This document shows positions 44,955 to 55,588 of a stretch of 64,000 bases of DNA, piece by piece. The translations under genes were made by a program, and so were the position numbers. The notes under the pieces are model-generated. The model was not told where the DNA came from, searched no databases, and saw only the letters and a list, made by a program, of their open reading frames with translations. This stretch comes from Tragulus kanchil (lineage: Eukaryota > Chordata > Mammalia > Artiodactyla > Tragulidae): positions 100,060,794 to 100,124,793 of the forward strand of contig JAIOJX010000032.1 of the NCBI GenBank assembly GCA_022376925.1. Direction: 5' to 3'. The first letter of the stretch is position 1. Every line of letters begins with the position of its first letter.

Positions 44955-46907
44955 CTCATCTCAGAATTCAGGGACTAGTACGGTAGCTGGGGCCTTGCTG
45001 CAGAAGGCATAAGCGCTGGGTGTTTGAAGCTCTGCAACTTACAGGAACAGCCTCATGGCCTCCGTTCCATGGCAAAACCCAACCAAAGAATCATAGTAAA
45101 GGGAGTAAGGCCCTAATTCCCAGGACAGGATCTGGCAGAGGCTAGCTAGACTCAGAAGTATCCTGCATATAAATGGAACCATTCCTATTTCTAATGAGGG
45201 ACACTGTGCATTTGCAATCCAGGTTGTCAATACAGCCCCATACTCTGGCCAAGTTCAGTTAACTTTGATATTACCAAGATGTCCAGACTCTGCTCTAAGC
45301 CCAGTGGGTATTGGGTCTATGTCCATATGACCAATTCTAGGCCCTCCTTTCTAATGAGACTGATGATATATTTTCTGCTCTGAATAATAAGCTTTAGACT
45401 TGATAGGCTGGCATCTGGGTGTTTCATACTCAGGCTGTATGTCCCAAAATTAAAGGAGGACTGGAGGAGGCAGGAGCAGGCTGACAAAGGTCATAGCTGT
45501 ATAGAACCATGAATTTCTCAGGACTTTATTCCTCTTCTTCTTCTTTCCCCCTATTACCAGGGATAGTTGTGTATCCCTTTTGGCTATTGTGCAACACAGA
45601 TTGTGTTGATTCATAGTTGGCAAGAAACATAAAGTAGTTAAGCTCATGAATGCAGTACACTTTTATGGAGCACCTAATCTGGGTCAGGAGATACTATGGT
45701 GAGTGAGATCATCTCTGCCAGATTTTGTACCCCACCCTTGGCTTGCTTTCTTAGAATACCCACCACACCTCTTGTGCAGAATTTTTCTAGGACCTTGGAG
45801 TTGGGCTTAAATTTTCCTTAAATAGCCATTTACTTGTGGTATCTTTTTCATAGATAGTACCTAGAAAAAGGTATATGGAATGATGTGTATATAGAGATGA
45901 AAAGATCATACAAGTGAAACTAGCTCCTGCAAACCCAAGACGGTATGGTTGTCATAACTTAAGCAGACTCTTATGTGAGATTTTGTAATTTTAACGTAAG
46001 ATCAGGAAATAGGAATTGGGGGAAATTACTTGTCTGAGACTGAAGGCATGAACCAGCTATAGCCATAGCTCTTGAAAACATGGGATTTTTTAAAGCTCAT
46101 CTCAGAATTCAGGGACTAGTACGGTAGCTGGGGCCTTGCTGCAGAAGGCATAAGCGCTGGGTGTTTGAAGCTCTGCAACTTACAGGAACAGCCTCATGGC
46201 CTCCGTTCCATGGCAAAACCCAACCAAAGACTCATAGTAAAGGGAGTAAGGCCCTAATTCCCAGGACAGGATCTGGCAGAGGCTAGCTAGACTCAGAAGT
46301 ATCCTGCATATAAATGGAACCATTCCTATTTCTAATGAGGGACACTGTGCATTTGCAATCCAGGTTGTCAATACAGCCCCATACTCTGGCCAAGTTCAGT
46401 TAACTTTGATATTACCAAGATGTCCAGACTCTGCTCTAAGCCCAGTGGGTATTGGGTCTATGTCCATATGACCAATTCTAGGCCCTCCTTTCTAATGAGA
46501 CTGATGATATATTTTCTGCTCTGAATAATAAGCTTTAGACTTGATAGGCTGGCATCTGGGTGTTTCATACTCAGGCTGTATGTCCCAAAATTAAAGGAGG
46601 ACTGGAGGAGGCAGGAGCAGGCTGACAAAGGTCATAGCTGTATAGAACCATGAATTTCTCAGGACTTTATTCCTCTTCTTCTTCTTTCCCCCTATTACCA
46701 GGGATAGTTGTGTATCCCTTTTGGCTATTGTGCAACACAGATTGTGTTGATTCATAGTTGGCAAGAAACATAAAGTAGTTAAGCTCATGAATGCAGTACA
46801 CTTTTATGGAGCACCTAATCTGGGTCAGGAGATACTATGGTGAGTGAGATCATCTCTGCCAGATTTTTGTACCCCACCCTTGGCTTGCTTTCTTAGAATA
46901 CCCACCA
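44631..46907 (+). repeat. Direct duplication L (period 1151 falling to 1141)
   Basis: Copy 1 spans about 44631-45770 and copy 2 about 45782-46907. The first 60 bases of copy 2 are scrambled ('gggcttaaattttccttaaa' where copy 1 reads 'gggctttaataatttcaacc'). After that the copies agree apart from one a/c change ('caaagaatcatag' versus 'caaagactcatag'). Overlap with K gives a threefold zone of about 320 bases. Confidence 0.97.
45640..45720 (-). mobile_element. L2-like scrap (minus), with duplicate at about 46781-46861
   Basis: 'ttttatggagcacctaatct' then 'gggtcaggagatactatggt' resembles reversed L2 3' sequence. Duplicated by L. Confidence 0.5.
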
Positions 46908-47195
46908 TGCTAGTGGTTGCCTTCATGGAACAGGTGTATGCACATGGAAATGTTGTCCATTATTTAATATACCTGGAGGTGCACAGCTCAGATAATCCTA
47001 CTGAGAGTGCAAGAAGATACGAGGTCTGTGTCTATCTTAAATAGGGCCTTTCCCAGAACAATGGTCAGTCCCAGAGGGAAGGTCGATGTAATTAAGCAAA
47101 CACTGATAGCAATGATAGTTTCTGTACTTTAATCCCATGTAATGACTGCAGTTTTAATGTCTGTAGTACTGTCATAGCCACCCTTCACCTTCCAA
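46908..47195. other. Intergenic sequence, no gene seen
   Basis: Short single-copy spacer between duplications L and M. Nothing recognised. Confidence 0.5.
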
Positions 47196-47360
47196 GCCCG
47201 TCCTCCTCATGGTATTCTATCCTATGATCATCATTCTTGCCTTTCATTAGTTAAACCATAGCTATAGAGGCAGTGCTAGCTAGTAGAAGCACCAATGGGC
47301 AAGCAGTCAGAAGGCCTGAGTTTCGATCTTGGTGCCTCTATTATTTGTGATGTTGGTCTA

Positions 47361-47570
47361 GGCTTCCCTGATGGCTCAGATGGTAAAGAATTTGCCCTCC
47401 GTGCAGGAGATCTGGGTTCGATTCCTGGGTCAGGGAGATCCCCTGGAGAAAGGAATTGCTACCCACTTAAGTATTCTTGCCTGGAGAATTCCGTGAATAG
47501 AGGAGCCTGGTGGGCTACAATTCATGGGGTCACAAAGAGTTGGACATGACTTAGCCACTAACATTGTCGC
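47361..47570 (+). mobile_element. Bov-tA SINE (duplicate at 48472-48680)
   Basis: 'aggcttccctgatggctcag', 'gggttcgattcctgggtcag', 'aagtattcttgcctggagaa' and 'gttggacatgacttagccac'. The second occurrence is carried in duplication M. Confidence 0.93.
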
Positions 47571-47824
47571 TGGTCTGGTTACAATCTTCTGAGCCTCGCT
47601 TTTCCTGATCTGTAATGATTCTGACATTCTAGGACTCATGGGTTCCATCAGATGATGTGTGAAAATTGCTTAAAAGTTCAGGTGTTTTTTCTGAATCCCT
47701 TCCACTGTGTATGACACATTGTAACAATTGATACATGCTTGCAATAAAACCATTGTGTGTCATATGCGTTGTATGAGATTCACATTTGCCTTTTTGGTGT
47801 ATTCTTTTTTGATTTGCTACATTT

Positions 47825-48115
47825 CAACTTTTCTTTTTAAATTGTGGCCTATTTATTGTTTATTTATTTATTTTCATCTATCCTTATTCTGTGGCCTGTG
47901 TGGGCCTCCCATGACAGTGGCCTCTTTTGCTGCAGAACACCCGGCTCTGGGTGCATGCACTCCAGATTACTGGCTCGCAGTTGGACACACCGGTCCAAGC
48001 ACTCCACTGCACGTGGGATCTTCCTGGGCCAGGGATCGAACCGGTGCCCATTGCACTGCAAGGCAGACTCTTGACCTACTGGATCACCAGAGAAGCCCCA
48101 ACTTGTTTTTATAAA
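47825..48115 (-). mobile_element. CHR-type SINE (minus) with target-site duplication
   Basis: Reversed order: 'gtgtgggcctcccatgacag', 'gtgggatcttcctgggccag', 'ggatcgaaccggtgcccatt' and 'ggatcaccagagaagcccc'. Flanking 'caacttttcttttt' (47825) and 'caacttgttttta' (48099) are an imperfect target-site duplication. Confidence 0.9.
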
Positions 48116-48935
48116 TGCCTTGTCTCCCTCATCATACTCTCCACTCCTTAGGGAAGTGCCTTTTCCTTTTCTTTTGTCCTTCTTTCTCCCCCTCCCAGGT
48201 CTTACCACAGTGCGGAGATTTAAGAAATGCTCAGCAAATAATAATATAGTGTTTCTCATGTCTTTTCTACCACCAATTAATAAGTGGATGTCTTATGAAA
48301 TGCATGGGCCCGTCCTCCTCATGGTATTCTATCCTATGATCATCATTCTTGCCTTTCATTAGTTAAACCATAGCTATAGAGGCAGTGCTAGCTAGTAGAA
48401 GCACCAATGGGCAAGCAGTCAGAAGGCCTGAGTTTCGATCTTGGTGCCTCTATTATTTGTGATGTTGGTCTAGGCTTCCCTGATGGCTCAGATGGTAAAG
48501 AATTTGCCCTCCGTGCAGGAGATCTGGGTTCGATTCCTGGGTCAGGAGATCCCCTGGAGAAAGGAATTGCTACCCACTTAAGTATTCTTGCCTGGAGAAT
48601 TCCGTGAATAGAGGAGCCTGGTGGGCTACAATTCATGGGGTCACAAAGAGTTGGACATGACTTAGCCACTAACATTGTCGCTGGTCTGGTTACAATCTTC
48701 TGAGCCTCGCTTTTCCTGATCTGTAATGATTCTGACATTCTAGGACTCATGGGTTCCATCAGATGATGTGTGAAAATTGCTTAAAAGTTCAGGTGTTTTT
48801 TCTGAATCCCTTCCACTGTGTATGACACATTGTAACAATTGATACATGCTTGCAATAAAACCATTGTGTGTCATATGCGTTGTATGAGATTCACATTTGC
48901 CTTTTTGGTGTATTCTTTTTTGATTTGCTACATTT

Positions 48936-49226
48936 CAACTTTTCTTTTTAAATTGTGGCCTATTTATTGTTTATTTATTTATTTTCATCTATCCTTATTC
49001 TGTGGCCTGTGTGGGCCTCCCATGACAGTGGCCTCTTTTGCTGCAGAACACCCGGCTCTGGGTGCATGCACTCCAGATTACTGGCTCGCAGTTGGACACA
49101 CCGGTCCAAGCACTCCACTGCACGTGGGATCTTCCTGGGCCAGGGATCGAACCGGTGCCCATTGCACTGCAAGGCAGACTCTTGACCTACTGGATCACCA
49201 GAGAAGCCCCAACTTGTTTTTATAAA
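48936..49226 (-). mobile_element. CHR-type SINE (minus), duplicate copy
   Basis: Duplication M counterpart of 47825-48115 at offset 1111. The sequence is essentially the same, in contrast to the diverged SINE pair of duplication C. Confidence 0.9.
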
Positions 49227-49398
49227 TGCCTTGTCTCCCTCATCATACTCTCCACTCCTTAGGGAAGTGCCTTTTCCTTTTCTTTTGTCCTTCTTTCTCC
49301 CCCTCCCAGGTCTTACCACAGTGCGGAGATTTAAGAAATGCTCAGCAAATAATAATATAGTGTTTCTCATGTCTTTTCTACCACCAATTAATAAGTGT

Positions 49399-51338
49399 TT
49401 GTCATCAGTCTGTATGATAATATTACTAGCATACCCAGCATGGTTGGGGTGAGTGGGATCTGCAGGGTTCTATAGACAAATGCAATCGAAAAATGAGTAA
49501 CAGTTCAATTCAGTATAATCAGGGTCAAGAGACTAGAAACATTCTAGAAGATGAAGGCTGTTTCCTTTCTCATTTGTGAATTCCTGGTGGAGGGACTGAT
49601 TCACAACAGGGGCTCCTTAAAAGTTTGCCAGTTGGATGGATGGATAAATTAATTAGTTAACTGACAAATGACTTGACAAACAACAGAAGTCTTTGAGAAT
49701 CAGAAGGGAGAGAATTTATCAGTGGAGTGGAATTTTTTTTCTAAAGAGGAACCTAATTAGTCTGTTTGGGTTCTTTCAAGATGAAATAATCCTTTGGGTA
49801 AATAAAAGGAGAAAAAAAAAAGAGGCGATATTTCTCTAGGCAGGGAAAACAGAACAGGCTAAACTTGTCTTTAATTTTCTTATGTGGAAATCAAATCCAT
49901 TCTTCAAGATCTACATATAATTCACTTTCCATTGTCTGAAAGTATTTTCCTTACACAGTGTAAAAGGCTTCTTGGATCAACCTGGTTTTCAGTTCTAACT
50001 TGACATTATAGAAGCTTTGAATCTCTGAACAATTTGGAGAATTGCTCTGAGCCTTTACTGCTGTAAAATGAGAATGGTGATTAGAGACTTACAAGGCTAT
50101 TGTTGGGATCAAACCCATCAGTGCATGGGAAAAGTTTCATAAACTGTGAAGTGCTATTAAACACTAATTATTTGTGCTATAATTTTTCTTAGACTTTTTC
50201 CTATATACTCAAGGCTATTAGAAAAATTACAATTAACATTTTTGCTTAGCTCATACGCAGTAGAAAGCAGGAGTGACTTTATGAGAAGGAAAAGGAATCT
50301 GCCTATTTCTTTGTGTAGAGTCATGCTGCTAAAAAGAAGGAAAGAAATTCTTTCGGTTGGATGATAAAGGAATGTAAGGATAATTTATTTTCCAACTTGA
50401 CTTACCTCTGGGCTATTAAAAACAAGTCTCAGCAGTGGTTTTTGTTTAATTGTAAAGCTTCCCTGAGAGAAGATGAATTGTCTCCCAGTGGGGAAAGGTT
50501 GCCTTTTATCTGGGCTGTGGCTGCTTCCGCTCGGCAGATGTTCCTCGTGTTAGGTTCCAAGCTGGGTGTTTTGGGTGCATTCCTGCAGAAGAGAGACAGT
50601 TCCCTGCCCTCGAAGAATTCAAGTCCAGTAGTGACAGGTCTTGCCAACATCACCACAGGGCAGTCTCTCTTATCCACATGTATTGGGAGGCTGGATCACT
50701 TGAGAAGAGGGAGTGGAGATGGAAACACCCAAGGAATTCTTACTCAGTGTTCTCCTATACAGCTGCCACTGGCCACATGTGGCAAGTTTAGATTTCAATT
50801 AATTTAAATGTATTTCCATGAAAAATTCAGTTCCTCAGTTGCTCTAGCCATGTGTCAGGAAAGCTTCCTGTGGCCAGCAGCTACCCTATCTAATGGCACA
50901 GAATATTTCCTTCATGGTTGAGGGTCTGGTTGGGAAGCTCCAGGAATCTGGCTCCTGTGCATTCTCTGGTGGACCAAGGACCTGGCAGGACCCATGGCAT
51001 CAACTTTCATGAGCTTTCTGCCCCTTTGGCTTGACCTGCTGTGGGATCATAGTGATATGTTCTGCTCTCAAATGGCAAGATTGCTCCTTTAGAAGCAAAT
51101 CAGTCCTTAACTTCCTATCCAGTGAGAAGAAAAGACAAAGTCTTCAGCATGACATAAAAAAGAGCATCCACAGGGGTCTTCCCTGTGTCATCCCTGTCCC
51201 TTGCCTCGTGTGTGCTGTTTCTGGACTAAATACACCACTTTTCAGTCACACCTTGTATTTTGATTCTCCAAGCTCTTTGCCTACCTACCCTTTCCCTCTT
51301 ATCCACATTCTTTGTGTGCATCCTTCAAGGTGCCTGTT
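49399..51338. other. Intergenic sequence with a MIR
   Basis: About 49985-50180 resembles a plus-strand MIR ('gctctgagcctttactgctg', then 'gtaaaatgagaatggtgatt'). No gene is seen. The 148-codon frame at 50361-50807 has no recognisable domain and is probably chance. No large duplication occurs from here to 55.6 kb. Confidence 0.55.
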
Positions 51339-51592
51339 AAATGTCTACTGACAGGGACTTCCTGGTGGCCCAGTGGTTAACAATCCATCTTGCAATGCAC
51401 ACGATGCAGGTTTGATCTCATGGATGGGGAATTAAGATCCTACCTGCACTAGAGCAACTAAGCCCATGTGCCGCAACTAGATAATCTGCGCAGTGCAATT
51501 AGGGAGCCTGCCCACTGCAACTAAGACCTGATACAGCCAAACAAACAAACAAACTGACTGACTTACAAAAAACAAAAAATGTCTATTGACAG
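51339..51592 (+). mobile_element. CHR-type SINE with 16-bp target-site duplication
   Basis: Head 'gacttcctggtggcccagtg', B-box region 'gcaggtttgatctcatggat' and body 'gagcaactaagcccatgtgc', with an A/C-rich tail. Target-site duplication 'aaatgtctactgacag' at 51339-51354 and 'aaatgtctattgacag' at 51577-51592, one mismatch. Confidence 0.92.
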
Positions 51593-52475
51593 TTGGTCTC
51601 TTCCTTCACTATCCTTTGGAGTTTTGCTGTGGCATTTCTCATGTCCTACCATAATGAACCTTTTATGCATCTCTCTACCTCCTCGACGGTGAACTCATTG
51701 TGAGCAAGACCGCACTTAGTCACCTTTGAAGGCCATGCTTCTGATAAAAAAGTCAAAAGTGACAAGTTAAATGAATGGGTTCCCACATGAATGAATGAAA
51801 TGCTGTTGCGTGAATGAAAGAGTACACATGAGACTTCTTAGGCCAAATGAGAATCAAAGAATTTTGTTAAACCTTGGGTATCCCCAGTCCTATTCCATTC
51901 TCTTCTTGGCTATAGGGTTCTAGGTCATTTCTCAGTATCTAGAACCTGATATCATTGAACCCAGATACCAGGGCACTGACCTCCAATGTGAGGTAATCAT
52001 CTTAAGAAAAATGTAGGTCAGGAGATAGGGAGGCATGCTGGCTTCTGTTGAGACAGATGTTGCTAATAGGCTCTATGTGTCCTCCTAATGAAGTGGACTA
52101 TCAGTTCTGCGCTGTGCACACCACAGCAAGCGGGGGCACTGGCATTGTGATGAGTCCACATTATTCTGTGAGTTTAAGGGGATTAAAATGCAAGCCATTA
52201 AATTGTGCTTACTGTGGTGGTTGCAACAGATGTGATTCAGCAAGACACAAAGCAATTGATTTTTGGAAGTTTTAGGTAGAAGACAAAGAGCTAAAGACTA
52301 AGGTCTAGGTTTGAGCATTGGCTGGCTCTGCCCTCATTTAATGAGGGCCACAGAATAAATTACTTGAACCTTTTTTACCTGTAAAACACAGGTAGTAATA
52401 ACTCATCTACCTGACATAGATTTTTGATACCTATAAGAGATGACACAACACCATGCAAAACATAGTCTCCAGGAA
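51593..52475. other. Intergenic sequence, no gene seen
   Basis: A 75-codon cysteine-containing frame at 52048-52275 was considered but shows no family pattern. Nothing else recognised. Confidence 0.5.
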
Positions 52476-52479
52476 GAAA

Positions 52480-52575
52480 GGAACTATCATCTATCAGGCA
52501 TCTTCTATGAGCCAGACCCTGTACTAGGTACCACATCATGTTTAATCCCCATCACAGTCCTCAAAACGTAATGGG
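52480..52575 (-). mobile_element. MIR fragment (minus)
   Basis: 'catcttctatgagccagacc', 'ctgtactaggtaccacatca' and 'gtttaatccccatcacagtc' are reversed MIR. Another reversed MIR piece ('cagagaggttaagtaacttg') lies at about 52935-53010 beyond a BovB fragment, possibly the same element. Confidence 0.75.
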
Positions 52576-52729
52576 ATCAGTACCACAAAACGACATCTCC
52601 TGTTTTAACCCTACTCTCCATTTCTGACCGTTGACTGTATCAGACATTAGTTAATTTCTCAGGTGAAATGTCAGTACATTCTACCAGGTAAACTGGCTCA
52701 TAATATCCTCTACTTAACTATGATGAGCT

Positions 52730-52925
52730 GACTCATCAGAAAAGACCCTGGTGCTGGAAAAGATTGACGACAAAAGAAGAGGGCAGCAGCAGATGGTTAC
52801 ATAGCATTGCAGACTCAGTGCACATGAGTTTGAGCAAACTCCAGAAGATAGTGAAGGACAGGGAAGCCTGGCATGCTACAGTTAATGGGGTCCCAGAATT
52901 ACTTACTGGCTGAACGACAACAAAA
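52730..52925 (+). mobile_element. BovB LINE 3' fragment
   Basis: 'gactcatcagaaaagaccct', 'gagtttgagcaaactccaga' and 'gaagcctggcatgctacagt' match the 3' end of BovB, the RTE-type LINE that mobilises ruminant BovA SINEs. It is diverged, non-coding and strongly truncated. Confidence 0.8.
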
Positions 52926-53084
52926 CTATTATGAGAGAGTGTTCCAGAGAGGTTAAGTAACTTGTCTAGAGGCAGAAGCTAAATGGCAGAGTGGGGGTCT
53001 AACCCAGTGTTGCAACTAAAACTGAAACTTTTCTGACCCACTTGATTGGTTGTAGTTCTGTGCAAGGCAGCATTTCTAAAATGA

Positions 53085-53640
53085 TAGCCCACCTATCATG
53101 CCCTGATGTCTAATATCTGTGACTCAGATGAGATGCCAGTCTAGTGATGCATTGTGTTATGTGCAGAGTTTCTGTGAAGAAGGGAGATTTTCCAAGTGGG
53201 CATGATCTAATAATCAGTCAAACCCTAAAGAGCAGAGAGACTTCTGCCTTTAAGTCAAAATTTTAAGATGTCTGGTTTAGAAAAGAAGTCAGAGAGATTC
53301 GAAGCACACAGAAGATTTGCTGTGACGCTGCTGTCTTAGAGGTGAAAAAGGGCTCCTGAAAGAGATTCAGGTAGGCTTGAGGAGCTGTGAGTGGCACCAG
53401 CTTACAGGTATAACTATAGAGAACCAAATTCTGCCAACAACCTGAATGTGTTCAGAAGTAGGTTCTTCTCCAGCACCCCAGATGAGAACACCTCCACTAG
53501 CATGCTGATTTTGACCTGGTGAGACCCTGGGCCTCCCTGGATTGTAGACAACTGAACTGTGAACTCATAAACAGGTGTGAGATAAAGCTGCAAATTTACG
53601 ATAACTTGTTGCTTGGCAATAGGAAACTAATACAAATGTT
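53085..53640 (+). mobile_element. MLT1-like MaLR LTR
   Basis: 'atctgtgactcagatgagat', 'gattttccaagtgggcatga', 'tgagaccctgggcctccctg' and the end 'aataggaaactaatacaaat' follow the order of a MaLR LTR on the plus strand. Diverged. Confidence 0.65.
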
Positions 53641-53724
53641 TTCGATTCGTTTCTGTTAGTTTATAGCACCTGTCTGATGAAGTTCTGAGCTGGGAAAAAA
53701 AAAAAAAATCAAAACTATAAAGAA

Positions 53725-54055
53725 CTTACGCCATTCTTTTTTTTTGCGGGGGTGGGGGGTGGGGAGGGAGGGGGCAGGCGGGCCACTTCTATTGGTCTTC
53801 CGTTTGTCTATTTTCATCCATCTTTTTGTTCTTTTGGCCAGTGTGGGCCTCCCATCGCGGTGGCCTCTGTTGTCACAGAGCACCGACTTTGGGCGCATGC
53901 GCTCCAGAGCTCCGGTTCGGTAATTGGACTCATCAGTCCAGCCGCTCTGCGGCATGTGGGATCTTCCCAGGCCAGAGATCAAACCGGTGCCCTTTGCACT
54001 GCAAGGCGGTGTCCTTACCCACTGGACCACCAGGGAAGCCCCTTAGGCCATTCTT
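53725..54055 (-). mobile_element. CHR-type SINE (minus) with target-site duplication
   Basis: Reversed order: 'cacttctattggtcttccgt', 'gtgtgggcctcccatcgcgg', 'gggcgcatgcgctccagagc' and 'ctggaccaccagggaagccc'. Target-site duplication 'cttacgccattctt' (53725-53738) and 'cttaggccattctt' (54042-54055). Confidence 0.93.
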
Positions 54056-54061
54056 GACATT

Positions 54062-54285
54062 TTGTTCTTATTGTTATTCAGTTGCTAAGTCACGCCCCAC
54101 TCTTTAGTGACCCGGTGGACTGTAGCATGCCAGGGTCCTCCTTCCTTCACTATCTCTCAGAGTTTGCACAAATTCATGTTACTGAGGTGGTGGTACCATC
54201 CAGCCATCTCCTCCTCTGCCGCCCCTTCAGTCTTTCCCAGCATCAGGGTCTTTTCCAATGAGTCAGATTCTTAACATTTAGGAAG
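54062..54285 (-). mobile_element. BovA2/BovB-type element (minus)
   Basis: 'ttattcagttgctaagtcac', 'ggtggactgtagcatgccag', 'accatccagccatctcctcc' and 'cttttccaatgagtcagatt' are reversed BovB-derived sequence. Confidence 0.85.
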
Positions 54286-54304
54286 CACTTAAAAAGTGTT
54301 AGGT

Positions 54305-54400
54305 CTTTCTTTTACCATCATGCTGATTTTACAGATTGGGAAACTGAGGCTCTAAAAGGTTAATAGCATACCCAAAGCCATAGAACTGGTGGGAGTCACA
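54305..54400 (-). mobile_element. MIR fragment (minus)
   Basis: 'gattttacagattgggaaac' and 'tgaggctctaaaaggttaat' are the reversed MIR core. Confidence 0.75.
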
Positions 54401-54644
54401 GTGAGAATATGAAGGAAGGACTGCATCTTATACAAGTGGGCTCTTGGTTCACAGACCAGTGATTCTTAACCAGGAATGCACATTGGAATTTTTGGCAGAA
54501 TTGGCTAAAATACCAATCCCAGTCATTATGACTCAAGGTCTTTGGTGATCCTGGGGAGCTCTCTTTTGTAATATAAACCTTCAGTGATGTTTTTAAGGTA
54601 TACACCAGCAGAGTTATTGCACTAGCGTCTTGAGTTAGAGACAT

Positions 54645-55380
54645 TGTATTTTTTTTAATTGAAGTATAGTTGATTCACACTGTGTTAGTTGAAGGTAGAC
54701 AGAAAAATGATTCAAATATGTTTTTCAGTTTTTTTCCACTATAGATTACTATAAGATATTGAATATAGTTCCCTGTGCAATACAGTAGGTTCTTGTTTAT
54801 CTGTTTTATATATAGTAGTATGTATCTCTAAATCCCAAACTCCTAATTTTTCCCTTCTTCTGCTCCTTCTCCCTCAGATAATCATAAGGTTTTTTTTTCT
54901 ATGTCATGACTCTGTATTTTGCATGTGAGTTCACTTGTATTAACTTGTATTATTTTTTAGATTCTGCATATAAGCGATTTCATATACTGTTTTTGTCTGA
55001 CTGATATCACTTAGCGTGATAATCTATGGGTCTGTCCATATTACTGCAAACTGCATTCATTCTTTTTTTATGGCTGAGTAATTGTCCATTGTATAATTTT
55101 ACCACATCTTCTTCATCCATTCATCTGTGGATGGACATTTAGGTTGTTTCCATGTCTTGGCTATTGTGGATAGTGCTGCTATGAACAGAGGTGTATGTAT
55201 GTGTCTTTTCAAATTAGGGTTTTTATCTCTTTCAGATACACACCCAGGAGTAAAATTGCAGGATCACATGGCAATTCTTTTTAGTTTTTCTAAAGAGCCT
55301 TCATACTGTTCTCCATAGTGACTTTACCCATTTACATACAGCCAACAGTGTTGGAGGGTTCCCTTTCCTCCACACCCACA
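54645..55380 (-). mobile_element. Old L1 LINE 3' end (minus)
   Basis: 'attgaagtatagttgattca', 'ccctgtgcaatacagtaggt', 'tctttttttatggctgagta' and 'catactgttctccatagtga' are the reversed 3' UTR and ORF2 end of an L1 like the one at 1-608. It ends where the younger L1 begins. Confidence 0.9.
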
Positions 55381-55588
55381 AAGGGTCTTTTTTTTCTTTA
55401 ATCTTTATTTTACTTTTAACTTTTACAGAGTTTTGTTGTTTACAGATATGCATGTTCCCAGATTAGTCATATGTATATCCCCCCTTCCCACCCCTCCCGA
55501 CCATCACACAGCACCCCTGAAGGATCCCCTTTTCTCACAGAGCAATGACTATAGCTGTTTTCTTCACTTATCACAGCACAGGCCTTCA

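Larger units (their letters stand above)
47196..49398 (+). repeat. Direct duplication M (period 1112, then 1111)
   Basis: Copy 1 spans about 47196-48290 and copy 2 about 48308-49398. One G is lost in copy 2 ('gggtcaggagatcccc' for 'gggtcagggagatcccc'). Just before the restart copy 1 has about 20 bases ('tggatgtcttatgaaatgca') that do not match the continuation after copy 2 ('gtttgtcatcagtctgtatg'). Confidence 0.97.

Noticed and set aside
47864..48259. Frames of 128-131 codons on both strands, duplicated at 48975-49370
   Set aside because: They mostly translate the CHR-type SINE. The duplicate is due to duplication M.
50361..50807. 148-codon plus-strand frame
   Set aside because: No recognisable family or domain, an unremarkable start, and no neighbouring coding signal. 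A length of this kind is expected by chance in 64 kb.
52048..52275. 75-codon frame with several cysteines, resembling a small zinc-binding protein
   Set aside because: The cysteine spacing (C-x2-C-x3-C-type cluster near the end) does not form a full known finger. It is short, with no exon-boundary or promoter support.
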